Below are positions 16,779-25,782 of a stretch of 64,000 nucleotides of DNA, in pieces; the stretch's first letter is position 1; each line of letters opens with the position of its first letter. The notes beneath the pieces were generated by a model. It worked only from the letters and a program-made list of their open reading frames with translations. It searched no databases and was not told where the DNA came from. Origin of the DNA: Xanthomonas arboricola pv. juglandis (lineage in GTDB: Bacteria; Pseudomonadota; Gammaproteobacteria; Xanthomonadales; Xanthomonadaceae). The position numbers were made by a program, and so were the translations under genes. Location: contig NZ_JZEF01000001.1 in NCBI RefSeq assembly GCF_001013475.1, positions 372,001 to 436,000 on the forward strand, written 5' to 3'.

Positions 16779-19016
16779 TTACGGCAGCTGCGCCGCCTGC
16801 AAGCTGACCTCTGCACTCTGCACCGTTTCGCTTGCCGAACGCGCCAACTGCACGCGGTAGGTGCCGGCGGCAATCGTCCAGTGACGCGCCTTGGCATCGA
16901 AGTCGGCCAGCGTCTTGGGTTCGGCGATCACCTGCACGGTGCGCTTTTCGCCCGGCTTGAGCGTGAGCTTCTGCCAGCCGATCAGGCGCAGCGGGGTGGC
17001 GTGGCCGTCGGGCAGGGTGACGTAGAGCTGCGGCACGGCGGCGCCTTCGCGTTGGCCGATGTTTTCCACCTCGAAGTTCGCCGTGAGCCGGCTGCCGTTG
17101 GTTTCCACGCGCAGCCCGCCCATGCGGAACTGCGTGTACGACAGGCCATGGCCGAACGCATAACGCGGGGTCAGCTTGCGCGCGGCGAACCACTTGTAGC
17201 CGACGTTGGCGCCTTCGATGGCGTAGTCGATGCTGTCTTCGCCCGGCTTGGCCGGCTTGAAGCCCAGGCCCGGGATCGAGGGACGCGGCAGCTGCGATTC
17301 GTCCACCGGCCAGGTCACCGGCAGATGGCCGGAAGGATTGACCGCGCCGGTCAGCAGGTTGGCGATCGCCTCGCCGCCGCCGATGCCCGGATACCACGCC
17401 TGCACTACCGCCGGCACGCGCTCGGCCCACGGCATGCGCACCGGGCCGTTGGTTTCCAGCACCACGGTAGTCTTGGGGTTGGCCTTGGCCACCGCCTCGA
17501 TCAAGGCATCCTGATTGTCGGGCAATTGCATGTCCGGCAGGTCCACCGATTCGGCCGACCATTGGGTGGCGAACACGATCGCCACATCGGCGGCCTTGGC
17601 CGCGCGTGCCGCGGCAGCGCGGTCCTTGCCGTCGACATAATCGATCTGCACGTTCGGCAACGCGGCGCGCAGCGCCTGCAGCGGCGAGGACGGATGGATG
17701 ATCACCGGGCCAGGCCAGGTGGTCGGGTTGAGGCCGGGTACGGCGTTGCCACCGTTGATGGTGTAGTCCACACGCGAGGAACCACCGCCGGACATCACGC
17801 CCTTGTCGGCATATCCACCGATCACCGCGATGCGGCGCACGTCCTTGGATAGCGGCAAGGTGGCCTGTTCGTTACGCAGCAGCACGCTACCTTCCTCGGC
17901 AACATGCTGCGCGGACAGCTGCCCGGCCTTGCCGTCGATCGGCTGGCGCTGGGTGGGATGATCGAACGCGCCGTGCGCGAACAGGCTGCGCAGCACGCGC
18001 TTGACCATGTCGTCGAAGCGCGCGCGCGGCACCACGCCGGCCGACACCGCCATGCGCAACGGTGCGTCGAAGAACACCGCCGCATCGAACACTTCGCCAG
18101 CCGATTGCTGATCGAGTCCGGCCAGGGCCGCCTTGGAGCCGCTATGCACGCCGCCCCAGTCGGACATCACGTAGCCGGGGTATTTCCATTCCTGCTTGAG
18201 CACCTGGTTGAGCAGGTAATCGTGCTCGCAGCCGTAGATGCCGTTGATCTTGTTGTAGGAGCACATCACCGAGGCCGGGTCGCCGATCTTCAACGCGATC
18301 TCGAACGCCAGCAGGTCCGATTCGTGCATCGCCTGCTCGCCGATCTCGGCGCTGTGGAAATTGCGGCGCGTCTCCATGTCGTTGAGCGCGTAGTGCTTCA
18401 TCGTCGACAGCACGTGTTCGCTCTGCACGCCGCGGATCGATTCGCCGACCATGGTGCCGGCCAGCAGCGGGTCTTCGCCGGCATATTCGAAATTGCGTCC
18501 GTTGCGCGGGTCGCGCTGCAGGTTGACGCTGCCGGCCAGCAGCACATTGAAGCCCTGCTGCCAGGATTCGCGGCCCATGGTCTTGCCGCCGGCATAGGCC
18601 AGCTGCGGATTCCAGCTCGACGCGGCCGACGGCCCGGACGGCATCGCGGTGGCGAAGTCGCCCTTGCGGATGCCGCCGGGATTGGTCACGCCCACGCCGG
18701 CATCGGCCAGTTGCTGCGCCGGGATGCCCAGCCGTGGGACGCCGGGGACATAGCCTGCCGAACCCAGCGCGCCCTCGGGCTTGGGAATCTTGTCGGTGCC
18801 CAGGCCGAAGTAGCTGCGCAGCATCTGGAATTTTTCGTCCTCGCTCATCTGCGCGAGCAGACGGTCCGCGCGCTGGTCCGCGGTCAGCGCGGTGTCCATC
18901 CAAGGCTGCGCTGCAGCGGCGGTCTGTGCGCCGAGCGGGGCGGCAAACGCGGTGCTGACGCCAAGGGCGATGGCCAGCGCGAGACGGCGTGGCCTGGAGT
19001 GTGTAAACGGTTTCAT
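16779..19016 (-). CDS. glycoside hydrolase family 3 beta-glucosidase
   Basis: Secreted enzyme that removes terminal glucose (or xylose) from beta-linked glycosides. It has 745 residues from the ATG at 19016 with a signal peptide ending near AAPLGAQ. The GH3 N-domain carries the substrate motif MKHYALND (about 206-213) and the nucleophile Asp286 in YVMSDWGGVHSG. The GH3 C-domain follows, and an Fn3-like domain closes the protein (YAFGHGLSYTQFRMG onward). An alternative start at 19031 would add five residues. It sits in the same direction as an M14 peptidase gene 123 bp upstream; both look like extracellular degraders of host polymers. Confidence 0.94.
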   Translation of the reverse strand: MKPFTHSRPRRLALAIALGVSTAFAAPLGAQTAAAAQPWMDTALTADQRADRLLAQMSEDEKFQMLRSYFGLGTDKIPKPEGALGSAGYVPGVPRLGIPAQQLADAGVGVTNPGGIRKGDFATAMPSGPSAASSWNPQLAYAGGKTMGRESWQQGFNVLLAGSVNLQRDPRNGRNFEYAGEDPLLAGTMVGESIRGVQSEHVLSTMKHYALNDMETRRNFHSAEIGEQAMHESDLLAFEIALKIGDPASVMCSYNKINGIYGCEHDYLLNQVLKQEWKYPGYVMSDWGGVHSGSKAALAGLDQQSAGEVFDAAVFFDAPLRMAVSAGVVPRARFDDMVKRVLRSLFAHGAFDHPTQRQPIDGKAGQLSAQHVAEEGSVLLRNEQATLPLSKDVRRIAVIGGYADKGVMSGGGSSRVDYTINGGNAVPGLNPTTWPGPVIIHPSSPLQALRAALPNVQIDYVDGKDRAAAARAAKAADVAIVFATQWSAESVDLPDMQLPDNQDALIEAVAKANPKTTVVLETNGPVRMPWAERVPAVVQAWYPGIGGGEAIANLLTGAVNPSGHLPVTWPVDESQLPRPSIPGLGFKPAKPGEDSIDYAIEGANVGYKWFAARKLTPRYAFGHGLSYTQFRMGGLRVETNGSRLTANFEVENIGQREGAAVPQLYVTLPDGHATPLRLIGWQKLTLKPGEKRTVQVIAEPKTLADFDAKARHWTIAAGTYRVQLARSASETVQSAEVSLQAAQLP

Positions 19017-19139
19017 ATCGAGATGTGGCACGGGTGGTCCTTGTGGTGCGGTTGCAATCAGGGGAGGGCACCGCGGTGCCCGGGTTCGAAAGGCGCGCGT
19101 ACGCGCCGATTTAGATGCTTGCCGGAAGCGGGCGCCGCC

Positions 19140-20909
19140 TCAGAACTGGGTCTGTGCCGTGCGCAACACCGGATACAGGCGGTAGCGCTCGTCCCAGGAG
19201 GAATGCAGGCGGGCGAAGAATTCCAGGCGTGCCTTCGGGTCGGCCGCGAAGGCCGCATCGCTGGCCAGGCGCTGTTCGAATTGCGCCTTCACTGCCGGGT
19301 CGCGCTCAAGCAGGTCGCGCGCGACCTCTTCGGCGACGTAATCCTCCATGTATTCCTTGCGCTCGAATGCGGTGTTGAACAGGCCCCATTGCAGCAGCGA
19401 ATCCGGCGCCTGCGGTTCCAGCATCGCCATCACCAGGCGCGACCTGGCCTGGGCGATCGGCACGAACAAGGAGCCGGCCGGCACGGTGCGGGTTTCATCG
19501 CGCCATTGCCCGGTGATCTCCAGGTTCTGGTGGCCTTCGTTGGAACGCGCGGCAAAGGTTGCCTTATCGGCGCGGAAGCTCTGCACCGGATGGGCGGCAG
19601 TGGTGGCGATGGTGCCGAAGGCGATGCCGTGCAGGCGCAGTTTCTCCGCCACCAGCGCCGCTTGCGCGGCAGGCACCAGGTAGCCGCCGCGTGGCGCATC
19701 GACCACCACGTCCGGCTTGATCTGATCGCGTAACGGCACCTTCCAGAGTTGCGGCCTGGTCTCGTCGTAGCGCGTCATCAACGCGCCGGAAATCGGTGAG
19801 GGCGTACGCGTGTAGGCGTAACCACGGAAGGCCACGGTGCGTGCGGCCGGGCCGGCAGCGAAGCTCAACGGCTCCATCTCGCCGGCCAGCTTGGTGGCGC
19901 GCTGATCGGCCGCCAGCGCATCGGCGCGCCAGCGGGCGCCGTTGCGCGCGGCCTGCTGCAGCACCGACACGATGGCGTTGCGGGTGACGCGTACGCGCAC
20001 CGGGTAGGTCTTCCACGAATGCGTTTCCACCAGCATGCCGAAGCGGTTGCGCAGCAGGAAATAGCCATGCGAAAACCGCGGCGGCGACACGTCGTCGGCA
20101 AAGCCCGAGGTCGGGTTGTCCTCGTGCACGAACGAGGGGTAATACGGCAGCGGCAGCGAGCCCTGTCTGGACAGGTCGGCAATCACCGCATCGCGCCAGC
20201 GCGTGCCGTCGCGTTGCAGCGTGGCATCGCCGGCGTGCACGGGTTCCACCTGCACCGACACGTCGTGCTCGAACTTGGCGCCATCGGTGACGTGCAGGTC
20301 CACATACATCAGCGGATCCCACTGCTGCACCAGCCGCAGCATCGCCTGCATTTCCGGCGCGTCGGCCTTGAGGTAGTCGCGATTGAGATTGAGGTTCTGC
20401 GCGGTGGTGCGCCAGCCCATTTGCTCGGGGCCGCGCTGATTGGGTCGGTTCCAGGCGCCGAAGCGCTCATGGCCGTCGACGTTGAACACCGGCACGAACA
20501 CCCAGACCAGTTTGTCGAGCACGCCTTTGCCGGTTTTGCCGTCCAACAATTCGCGCAGGGCCAGAAAGCCCGCGTCCTTGCCGTCGATCTCGCCGGCATG
20601 GATGCCGCCTTGCACCAGCACTACCGGCAACTTGCGCTGCGCAGCGCTGTCGGCATCCAGTGCGCCGCTGGTGGAGACGATCAGCGCCTTCATCGGCCGG
20701 CCTTCCGGGGTGGTACCGAACTCGATGCAGCGCACCGCCTGCGGGTAGCGCTGCGCAAAGGCATCGCAGAGCGCGATGACTTCATCGTAGCGTCCGGTTT
20801 GCGCAAACCCGCTGCGCTCGGCCTGGGTGGTCAGCGGTTCGGCGGCCAGTGCGGCAGGGGCGGTGGTCAGCAGCAACAGGCTCAGGGCCAGGCGGGTGAA
20901 GCGGGGCAT
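19140..20909 (-). CDS. M14-family zinc carboxypeptidase
   Basis: Exported metallopeptidase of 589 residues with a signal peptide (MPRFTRLALSLLLLTTAPAALA). Zinc ligands fit the M14 pattern: His104 and Glu107 in GGIHAGEIDG, and His206 in YVDLHVTDG. NLNLNRDYLKAD supplies the substrate-carboxylate Arg. The remaining 300 residues are longer than in classical carboxypeptidases and have no recognised domain, as in large bacterial M14 members. Divergent from the POT peptide transporter gene (290-bp gap), which would fit release and uptake of peptides; that link is inference. Confidence 0.88.
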   Translation of the reverse strand: MPRFTRLALSLLLLTTAPAALAAEPLTTQAERSGFAQTGRYDEVIALCDAFAQRYPQAVRCIEFGTTPEGRPMKALIVSTSGALDADSAAQRKLPVVLVQGGIHAGEIDGKDAGFLALRELLDGKTGKGVLDKLVWVFVPVFNVDGHERFGAWNRPNQRGPEQMGWRTTAQNLNLNRDYLKADAPEMQAMLRLVQQWDPLMYVDLHVTDGAKFEHDVSVQVEPVHAGDATLQRDGTRWRDAVIADLSRQGSLPLPYYPSFVHEDNPTSGFADDVSPPRFSHGYFLLRNRFGMLVETHSWKTYPVRVRVTRNAIVSVLQQAARNGARWRADALAADQRATKLAGEMEPLSFAAGPAARTVAFRGYAYTRTPSPISGALMTRYDETRPQLWKVPLRDQIKPDVVVDAPRGGYLVPAAQAALVAEKLRLHGIAFGTIATTAAHPVQSFRADKATFAARSNEGHQNLEITGQWRDETRTVPAGSLFVPIAQARSRLVMAMLEPQAPDSLLQWGLFNTAFERKEYMEDYVAEEVARDLLERDPAVKAQFEQRLASDAAFAADPKARLEFFARLHSSWDERYRLYPVLRTAQTQF

Positions 20910-21200
20910 CCAGCGGTCCAGTGTTCCAGGAAAACGTTTGCAATGTAGCCGAGCCGGCGCAGCAGGCCAATCTGCACTGCGTCATGACTTGCGTGTGATC
21001 GGCGTGGTTGCGGCGTACCGACAGCATTTTTCGGCACGCCTGGGCCGGACGACGTGTCAGGTGCACCGCAACGGCGGCAACGAGCGCGGCGGCGTCGATG
21101 CATGCAGCGCGTATCCAAGGCCTTATCCCATGGTCTCGATGGCGGCCAACCGGCGGCCGCCGGTACGATAGCGCGTGTTTTCTGCGCGACCGGACTGCCC

Positions 21201-22766
21201 TTGACCACTTCCACCTTGCCGGGCCCCACTGCCGGTGCGCGGCTGCCGCGCCAGATACCCTTCATCATCGGCAACGAAGCCTGCGAGCGTTTCAGCTTCT
21301 ACGGGATGCGCAACATCCTGGTGCAGTTCCTGATCACCTCGCTGTTGTTTCAGGAGGTCGGCGGACCCGGCCGCGAGGCCGAGGCCAAGCACATCCTGCA
21401 CAGCTTCATGATCGGGGTGTTTTTCTTCCCGCTGCTCGGCGGTTGGCTCGCCGATCGCTTCTTCGGCAAATACAACACCATCCTGTGGTTCAGCCTGGTG
21501 TATTGCGCCGGGCATGCCTGCCTGGCGCTGTTCGAAGGCAGCCGCAGCGGATTCTTCCTCGGGCTGGGCCTGATCGCGCTGGGTGCGGGCGGCATCAAGC
21601 CGCTGGTGGCCTCGTTCATGGGCGACCAGTTCGACCAGTCCAACAAGCACCTGGCCAAGGTGGTGTTCGACGGCTTCTACTGGATCATCAACTTCGGCTC
21701 GTTGTTCGCCTCGTTGTTGATCCCGCTGGCGCTGAAGAATCTGGGCCCGGCGTGGGCATTCGGCATTCCCGGCATCCTGATGTTCGTGGCCACGCTGGTG
21801 TTCTGGCTGGGCCGCAGGCGCTATGTGCGGGTGCCGTTGCCGCCGAAGGACCCGCACGGCTTCGGTGCGGTGGTGCGCACCGCATTGCTGACACAGGCGC
21901 CGGGGCAGGGCCGTCCGGGCCTGATGCTGGCAGTGGTCTCGGTGCTGCTGGCGCTGGCTTGCTTGGCGCTGGTCGACCAGCTCGGCATCGTCATCTGCCT
22001 GTGCATGGCGCTGGTGCTGTTGCTGGCCGGCATCGGCGGCGGCACCTGGTGGCAGCTGGAGCGTGCGCGCGGCACCCATTCCGATACCGCGGTCGAAGGC
22101 GTGCGCGCGCTGCTGCGGGTGCTGGTGATCTTTGCGCTGGTGACGCCGTTCTTTTCACTGTTCGACCAGAAGGCCTCGACCTGGGTCCTGCAGGGGCGCG
22201 AGATGACGATGCCGGCCTGGTTCACCGCCTCGCAGATGCAGGCGCTCAATCCGCTGCTCGTGATGCTGCTGATCCCGTTCAACAATCTGGTGCTGTATCC
22301 GCTGCTGCGGCGTGGCGGCTGGGAGCCGACCGCGCTGCGCCGCATGACCTGCGGCATCGCCTTCGGCGGCCTGGCCTGGATCGCGGTCGGCGCCATCCAG
22401 ATCAGCATGGACGGCGGCGAGCCGATGCATATCGCCTGGCAGATCCTGCCCTATGCGCTGCTGACCTTCGGCGAGGTGCTGGTGTCGGCCACCGGGATCG
22501 AGTTCGCATACAGCCAGGCACCGCCGTCGATGAAGGGCGTGGTGATGAGCTTCTGGTATCTGACCACCACGGTGGGCAATCTATGGGTGCTGCTGTCGAA
22601 CGTGGCGGTGCGCAACGCCACGGTGACCTCCCACATCGCCGATACTGGGCTCAGCGAAGCGGCATTTCTGATGTTCTTCTTCGCGGCCTTCGCGTTCCTG
22701 GCGGCACTGGCCTTCGGCCTGTACGCGCGCGGGTATCGCATGGTCGACAATTACCGTTCTGCCTGA
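21201..22766 (+). CDS. POT/PTR-family proton-coupled peptide transporter
   Basis: Inner-membrane symporter for di- and tripeptides (major facilitator fold). The family motif NEACERFSFYGMRNIL (ExxERFxYYG-like) is near the N-terminus, with FVMGDQFDQ-type (SFMGDQFDQSNKH) and FYWIINFGSL motifs, and about 12-14 hydrophobic segments. Start uncertain: TTG at 21201 gives MTTSTLPGPTAGARLPRQIP, which fits the family; ATG codons at 21054 and 21102 would add a basic, non-conserved tail. The rhomboid gene starts 8 bp after its stop, suggesting one transcript. Confidence 0.9.
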   Translation: MTTSTLPGPTAGARLPRQIPFIIGNEACERFSFYGMRNILVQFLITSLLFQEVGGPGREAEAKHILHSFMIGVFFFPLLGGWLADRFFGKYNTILWFSLVYCAGHACLALFEGSRSGFFLGLGLIALGAGGIKPLVASFMGDQFDQSNKHLAKVVFDGFYWIINFGSLFASLLIPLALKNLGPAWAFGIPGILMFVATLVFWLGRRRYVRVPLPPKDPHGFGAVVRTALLTQAPGQGRPGLMLAVVSVLLALACLALVDQLGIVICLCMALVLLLAGIGGGTWWQLERARGTHSDTAVEGVRALLRVLVIFALVTPFFSLFDQKASTWVLQGREMTMPAWFTASQMQALNPLLVMLLIPFNNLVLYPLLRRGGWEPTALRRMTCGIAFGGLAWIAVGAIQISMDGGEPMHIAWQILPYALLTFGEVLVSATGIEFAYSQAPPSMKGVVMSFWYLTTTVGNLWVLLSNVAVRNATVTSHIADTGLSEAAFLMFFFAAFAFLAALAFGLYARGYRMVDNYRSA

Positions 22767-22773
22767 GGTCCGC

Positions 22774-23382
22774 ATGATTACCCTGATCCTGATCGCCATC
22801 ACCGGCATCGTCTCGTGGATGGCGTTCAACAACCGCAAGCTGGCCGACCGCCTGATCCTGTGGCCGCCGGCGCTGGACAAGCACAAGCAGTACGACCGCC
22901 TGGTCACCTACGGCTTCATCCATGCCGACCTGGGCCACCTGGTCTTCAACATGATCACGCTGTTCTTCTTCGGCCGGGTGATCGAAAACGTGATGACCCA
23001 GCTGACCGGCAGCGTGCTGACCTACCCGCTGTTCTATCTGGCGGCGCTGGTGGTCTCGATCCTGCCCAGCTATCTGAAGAACCAGAAGAACCCGAACTAT
23101 CTCAGCCTGGGCGCCTCCGGCGCAGTGTCGGCGGTGTTGTTCGCCTTCATCCTGCTGCAGCCGTGGACCATCATCCTGGTGCTGTTCATTCCGGCGCCGG
23201 CGATCATCTACGCGGTGTTCTATGTCGGCTACAGCCTGTGGATGGACCGCCGCGGCGGCGATCGCATCAACCACAGCGCGCACCTGGCCGGTGCCGCGTT
23301 CGGCGTGATGTTCATGCTGATCATGGAGCCGCGCGTACTGCAGGTATTCCTGGAGCAGCTGTCCAATCCGCGTTTCGGCTGA
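22774..23382 (+). CDS. rhomboid-family intramembrane serine protease
   Basis: A 202-residue membrane protein with six or so helices. The catalytic dyad is visible: Ser115 in LGASGAVSA and His170 in HSAHLAGAAFG. The HADLGHLVFNM motif of loop 1 is also present. It cuts other membrane proteins within the bilayer; the substrate is not known. It starts 8 bp after the POT transporter gene and is probably co-transcribed. Confidence 0.92.
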   Translation: MITLILIAITGIVSWMAFNNRKLADRLILWPPALDKHKQYDRLVTYGFIHADLGHLVFNMITLFFFGRVIENVMTQLTGSVLTYPLFYLAALVVSILPSYLKNQKNPNYLSLGASGAVSAVLFAFILLQPWTIILVLFIPAPAIIYAVFYVGYSLWMDRRGGDRINHSAHLAGAAFGVMFMLIMEPRVLQVFLEQLSNPRFG

Positions 23383-23522
23383 TCGGTTGGCAAACCGACC
23401 GCTGGCCGCCGGTGACACGCGCGGTTAGGTCGAAGGTGTCGGGATGAGCGGGTCGCCTTGGGCGGCCGAACCAGGACCCTCGCGAGTGCGCGAGCGGTCC
23501 TGGCGAGTGACGCGATGCCGGC

Positions 23523-23723
23523 TCAGGCCGCGTCGCGGTTCTGGTCGCCAGCGACGCTGCCGGCGGGCACCGACCCGTAGGCCTGCTGCAGGCGCTGGTA
23601 CACCGTATCGTTGAGCTGCGCGAAGTCGGGGTTGTGGGTGTCGCCCTTGATGGCGAACTGGAACAGGCCTTCCAGCAGCGAGCTATCGCTGTCTGCGCTG
23701 TGTCCTGCCGAATCGTTGTGCAT
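23523..23723 (-). CDS. small hypothetical protein, 66 residues
   Basis: Not recognised. The ATG at 23723 has a strong ribosome site (GAGGAG, 8 nt upstream), which favours a real gene and rules against the longer in-frame start at 23768. The product is hydrophilic, acidic in its first third (SADSDSSLLEGLFQF) and has one amphipathic segment (FAQLNDTVYQRLQQAYGSV). No signal peptide, membrane helix or cysteine. It is convergent with the rhomboid gene. Confidence 0.65.
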   Translation of the reverse strand: MHNDSAGHSADSDSSLLEGLFQFAIKGDTHNPDFAQLNDTVYQRLQQAYGSVPAGSVAGDQNRDAA

Positions 23724-23939
23724 GCGATGACTCCTCGTAGGTAAGGCGAAGGCGTCGGCGACTCGCACCGGCCCGGGTGCAACGGGCGCCTTCGGCTCAG
23801 CTATCGGCGCGGTGCGAGCGAACTTAAGTGCCGGTCCGGCAGGCTGCGCGGGCGGTCACAGCATCGATTCATTTTCACGCAGGCGCGGCGCCGCGCTGGT
23901 CACACTGCCCGCCATCGTCACTGCCTCGTGCAGACCACC

Positions 23940-24224
23940 ATGGAGGCAGCGACAGTGCAGGCAGACCACGATTCCACGCAGCAGCTCTTCAGCGTAGACA
24001 CCGATGGACAACGTGCCGAGCTGGCATACCGTCTGGAAGGTGAGCGCATGACCATCACGCATACGCATGTGCCCGACGCGATCGGGGGACGCGGCATTGC
24101 CGCAGTGCTGGTCGAGGCTGCCTTGGCCCACGCGCGCCAGCAGGGCTACAAGGTCGTGCCTGCCTGCAGTTACGCCGAGGCGTATATCCGGCGGCACCAA
24201 CAGTTTCAGGATCTGCTGGCCTGA
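23940..24224 (+). CDS. small GNAT-family N-acetyltransferase (YjdJ-like)
   Basis: A 94-residue acetyltransferase of the compact COG2388 type. The acetyl-CoA loop is IGGRGIAAVLVEAAL preceded by ITHTHVPDA, and the C-terminal VVPACSYAEAYIRRH matches the family's Cys/Tyr motif. The partner substrate is unknown. The ATG at 23940 is preferred, but a GTG at 23928 in frame is possible; neither has a clear ribosome site. Confidence 0.8.
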   Translation: MEAATVQADHDSTQQLFSVDTDGQRAELAYRLEGERMTITHTHVPDAIGGRGIAAVLVEAALAHARQQGYKVVPACSYAEAYIRRHQQFQDLLA

Positions 24225-24272
24225 TCGCCGGCAGCGTGTCTTTGCAGATGTATCGATGGGGAGCAGGTGGGA

Positions 24273-25118
24273 ATGGGGCGGTTGTCAGGAGTGAACGCAG
24301 TCCGGGGCTTGCTGATGCTGGCCGTGTTGGCAGGATGTACGCAGCGCGAGCCGACGACGGCCGAATCGGCACAGCCGGCAGCCGACGCAAGCGCTGCCGC
24401 GGCACCGCCGGCAGAGCCCGTGCTGGTGCAAAGCGGCCCGCTGGAGGATGTGATCGAGCAGGCACCCGCCTACATGGTGGGTATCAGCTATCCGCGTGGG
24501 CTGGACGCGTTTCCCGAGCTGAGCGCACTGATCCGCAGCTATGCGCAGGCAGCACGCGCCGAACTCATGGAGGCGGTGTCCGGGCTCGGCAACGACAAGC
24601 CGGCCGCACCTTACGAATTGTCACTGGCGTTCGAGACCGTATTGCAGACGCCGGACCTGATCGTCGTGTCCGCGGACGGCAGCCGCTATACCGGTGGTGC
24701 GCATGGCGAGCCGTTGGTGGCGCGCTTCGTCTGGCTGGTCAAGGAGCGCAGGCAATTGACCGCGCAGGCCTTGATTCCGGACCCGGCAGGCTGGGAAGAG
24801 ATCGGGCGCGAGGTGGCCGTGCAATTGCACAACGCCGCCACCCAGCGCGTGGAAGCCGATCGCGTGCCGGTCGCAGAACAGGCCGAGCAGGTGGCCTCGG
24901 CCGATCGCATGATTGCCGAAGGCACTGCCGCGCAGGTCGACAACTTTGCCCAGTTCGTGCCGGTGCTCAATCCGGCCGGGCAGATCACCGCGCTTCGGTT
25001 CGTGTTTCCGCCGTATCAGGTGGGCCCGTATTCGGATGGCACGCAAACGGCCGAGGTCGCTGCCTCGACATTGTTGGCGTCGGTCGCGCCGGAATATGTA
25101 CATCTCTTCGCACGCTGA
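24273..25118 (+). CDS. DUF3298/RsiV-like lipoprotein
   Basis: A 281-residue lipoprotein: LLMLAVLAGC is the lipobox, followed by a low-complexity Ala/Pro/Ser linker. The body resembles DUF4163 plus DUF3298 (found in PdaC and RsiV): YMVGISYPRGLDAFPELSALI early, SRYTGGAHGEPLV in the middle, and ALRFVFPPYQVGPYSDGTQ near the end. That last motif is the best recognition point. It would sit in the periplasm; its function is not known. A GTG at 24267 is an alternative start. Confidence 0.8.
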   Translation: MGRLSGVNAVRGLLMLAVLAGCTQREPTTAESAQPAADASAAAAPPAEPVLVQSGPLEDVIEQAPAYMVGISYPRGLDAFPELSALIRSYAQAARAELMEAVSGLGNDKPAAPYELSLAFETVLQTPDLIVVSADGSRYTGGAHGEPLVARFVWLVKERRQLTAQALIPDPAGWEEIGREVAVQLHNAATQRVEADRVPVAEQAEQVASADRMIAEGTAAQVDNFAQFVPVLNPAGQITALRFVFPPYQVGPYSDGTQTAEVAASTLLASVAPEYVHLFAR

Positions 25119-25143
25119 GGTGTCACCCCGCAGATGATGTGAT

Positions 25144-25162
25144 TGAATGGCTTGGCCATTCA
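25144..25162. promoter_or_regulatory. perfect palindrome before the MarR gene
   Basis: TGAATGGC-TTG-GCCATTCA, an 8-bp perfect inverted repeat, lies 22 bp before the MarR-family start codon. Size and place fit an autoregulatory MarR operator. Confidence 0.6.
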
Positions 25163-25184
25163 GTAATGTAATCAAACGGGTGAT

Positions 25185-25685
25185 ATGAGTAGTTTCGATC
25201 CAACCGCAAGTCGCGTGGACCACACCTGTGTGCGCTATCCGGCGTTTCCGCGTGAACCAGCCGTCCTGGTGCGGCTGATCAAGCATCTCTACAAGCGACT
25301 GCATACGCAGGGTTGTGTGCGGCTGAAGCCATACGGCATCAGCCCGCCGGAATACGAGATTCTGATGATGCTCTACGGCACCCCGGAGCAGGCGATCACG
25401 CCTACCGAGGTGGCCGAGGCCGCCAGCGAAAAGCCGGCCAACATCACCCGGCTCACCGACCAATTGTGCGAGAAGGGCTTGATCGCGCGTGGCAGCAGCC
25501 CGGACGATCGGCGCAAGATCATGCTGACCTTGCAGCCTGCAGGCCTGGCGTTGATCAACAGCCTGCTTCCCGATGCCTGCACGCTGCTCAATGCAGAGAC
25601 CTCCAGCATCAGCGATGCCGAGCAGGTGCGGCTGGAAAAGCTGTTGAGGAAATTGCTCGACGGCGTGGATTCGGTCGAGCTCTGA
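25185..25685 (+). CDS. MarR-family transcriptional regulator
   Basis: A 166-residue winged-helix regulator. The recognition region is AITPTEVAEAASEKPANITRLTDQLCEKGLIARGSSPDDRRK, with the DxR wing. The N-terminus (PREPAVLVRLIKHLYKRLH) and C-terminus (LEKLLRKLLDGVD) form the dimer helices. A perfect palindrome lies just upstream. Target genes are not obvious; the preceding lipoprotein gene lies 66 bp upstream in the same direction. Confidence 0.88.
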   Translation: MSSFDPTASRVDHTCVRYPAFPREPAVLVRLIKHLYKRLHTQGCVRLKPYGISPPEYEILMMLYGTPEQAITPTEVAEAASEKPANITRLTDQLCEKGLIARGSSPDDRRKIMLTLQPAGLALINSLLPDACTLLNAETSSISDAEQVRLEKLLRKLLDGVDSVEL

Positions 25686-25734
25686 GCGCGGCGTCTGCGG
25701 CTCGCGCAGCACGTTTCATCGCGACCATCAAAAA

Positions 25735-25766
25735 CGCCGCCCGGATTGCTCCGGGCGGCGTCTTGG
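25735..25766. terminator. bidirectional terminator between MarR and dcp
   Basis: CGCCGCCCGGA-TTGC-TCCGGGCGGCG is a perfect 11-bp stem followed by TCTT, with AAAA before it. It lies between the convergent ends of the MarR and dcp genes and can serve both. Confidence 0.8.
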
Positions 25767-25782
25767 TTTCAACGCGTTGCGA

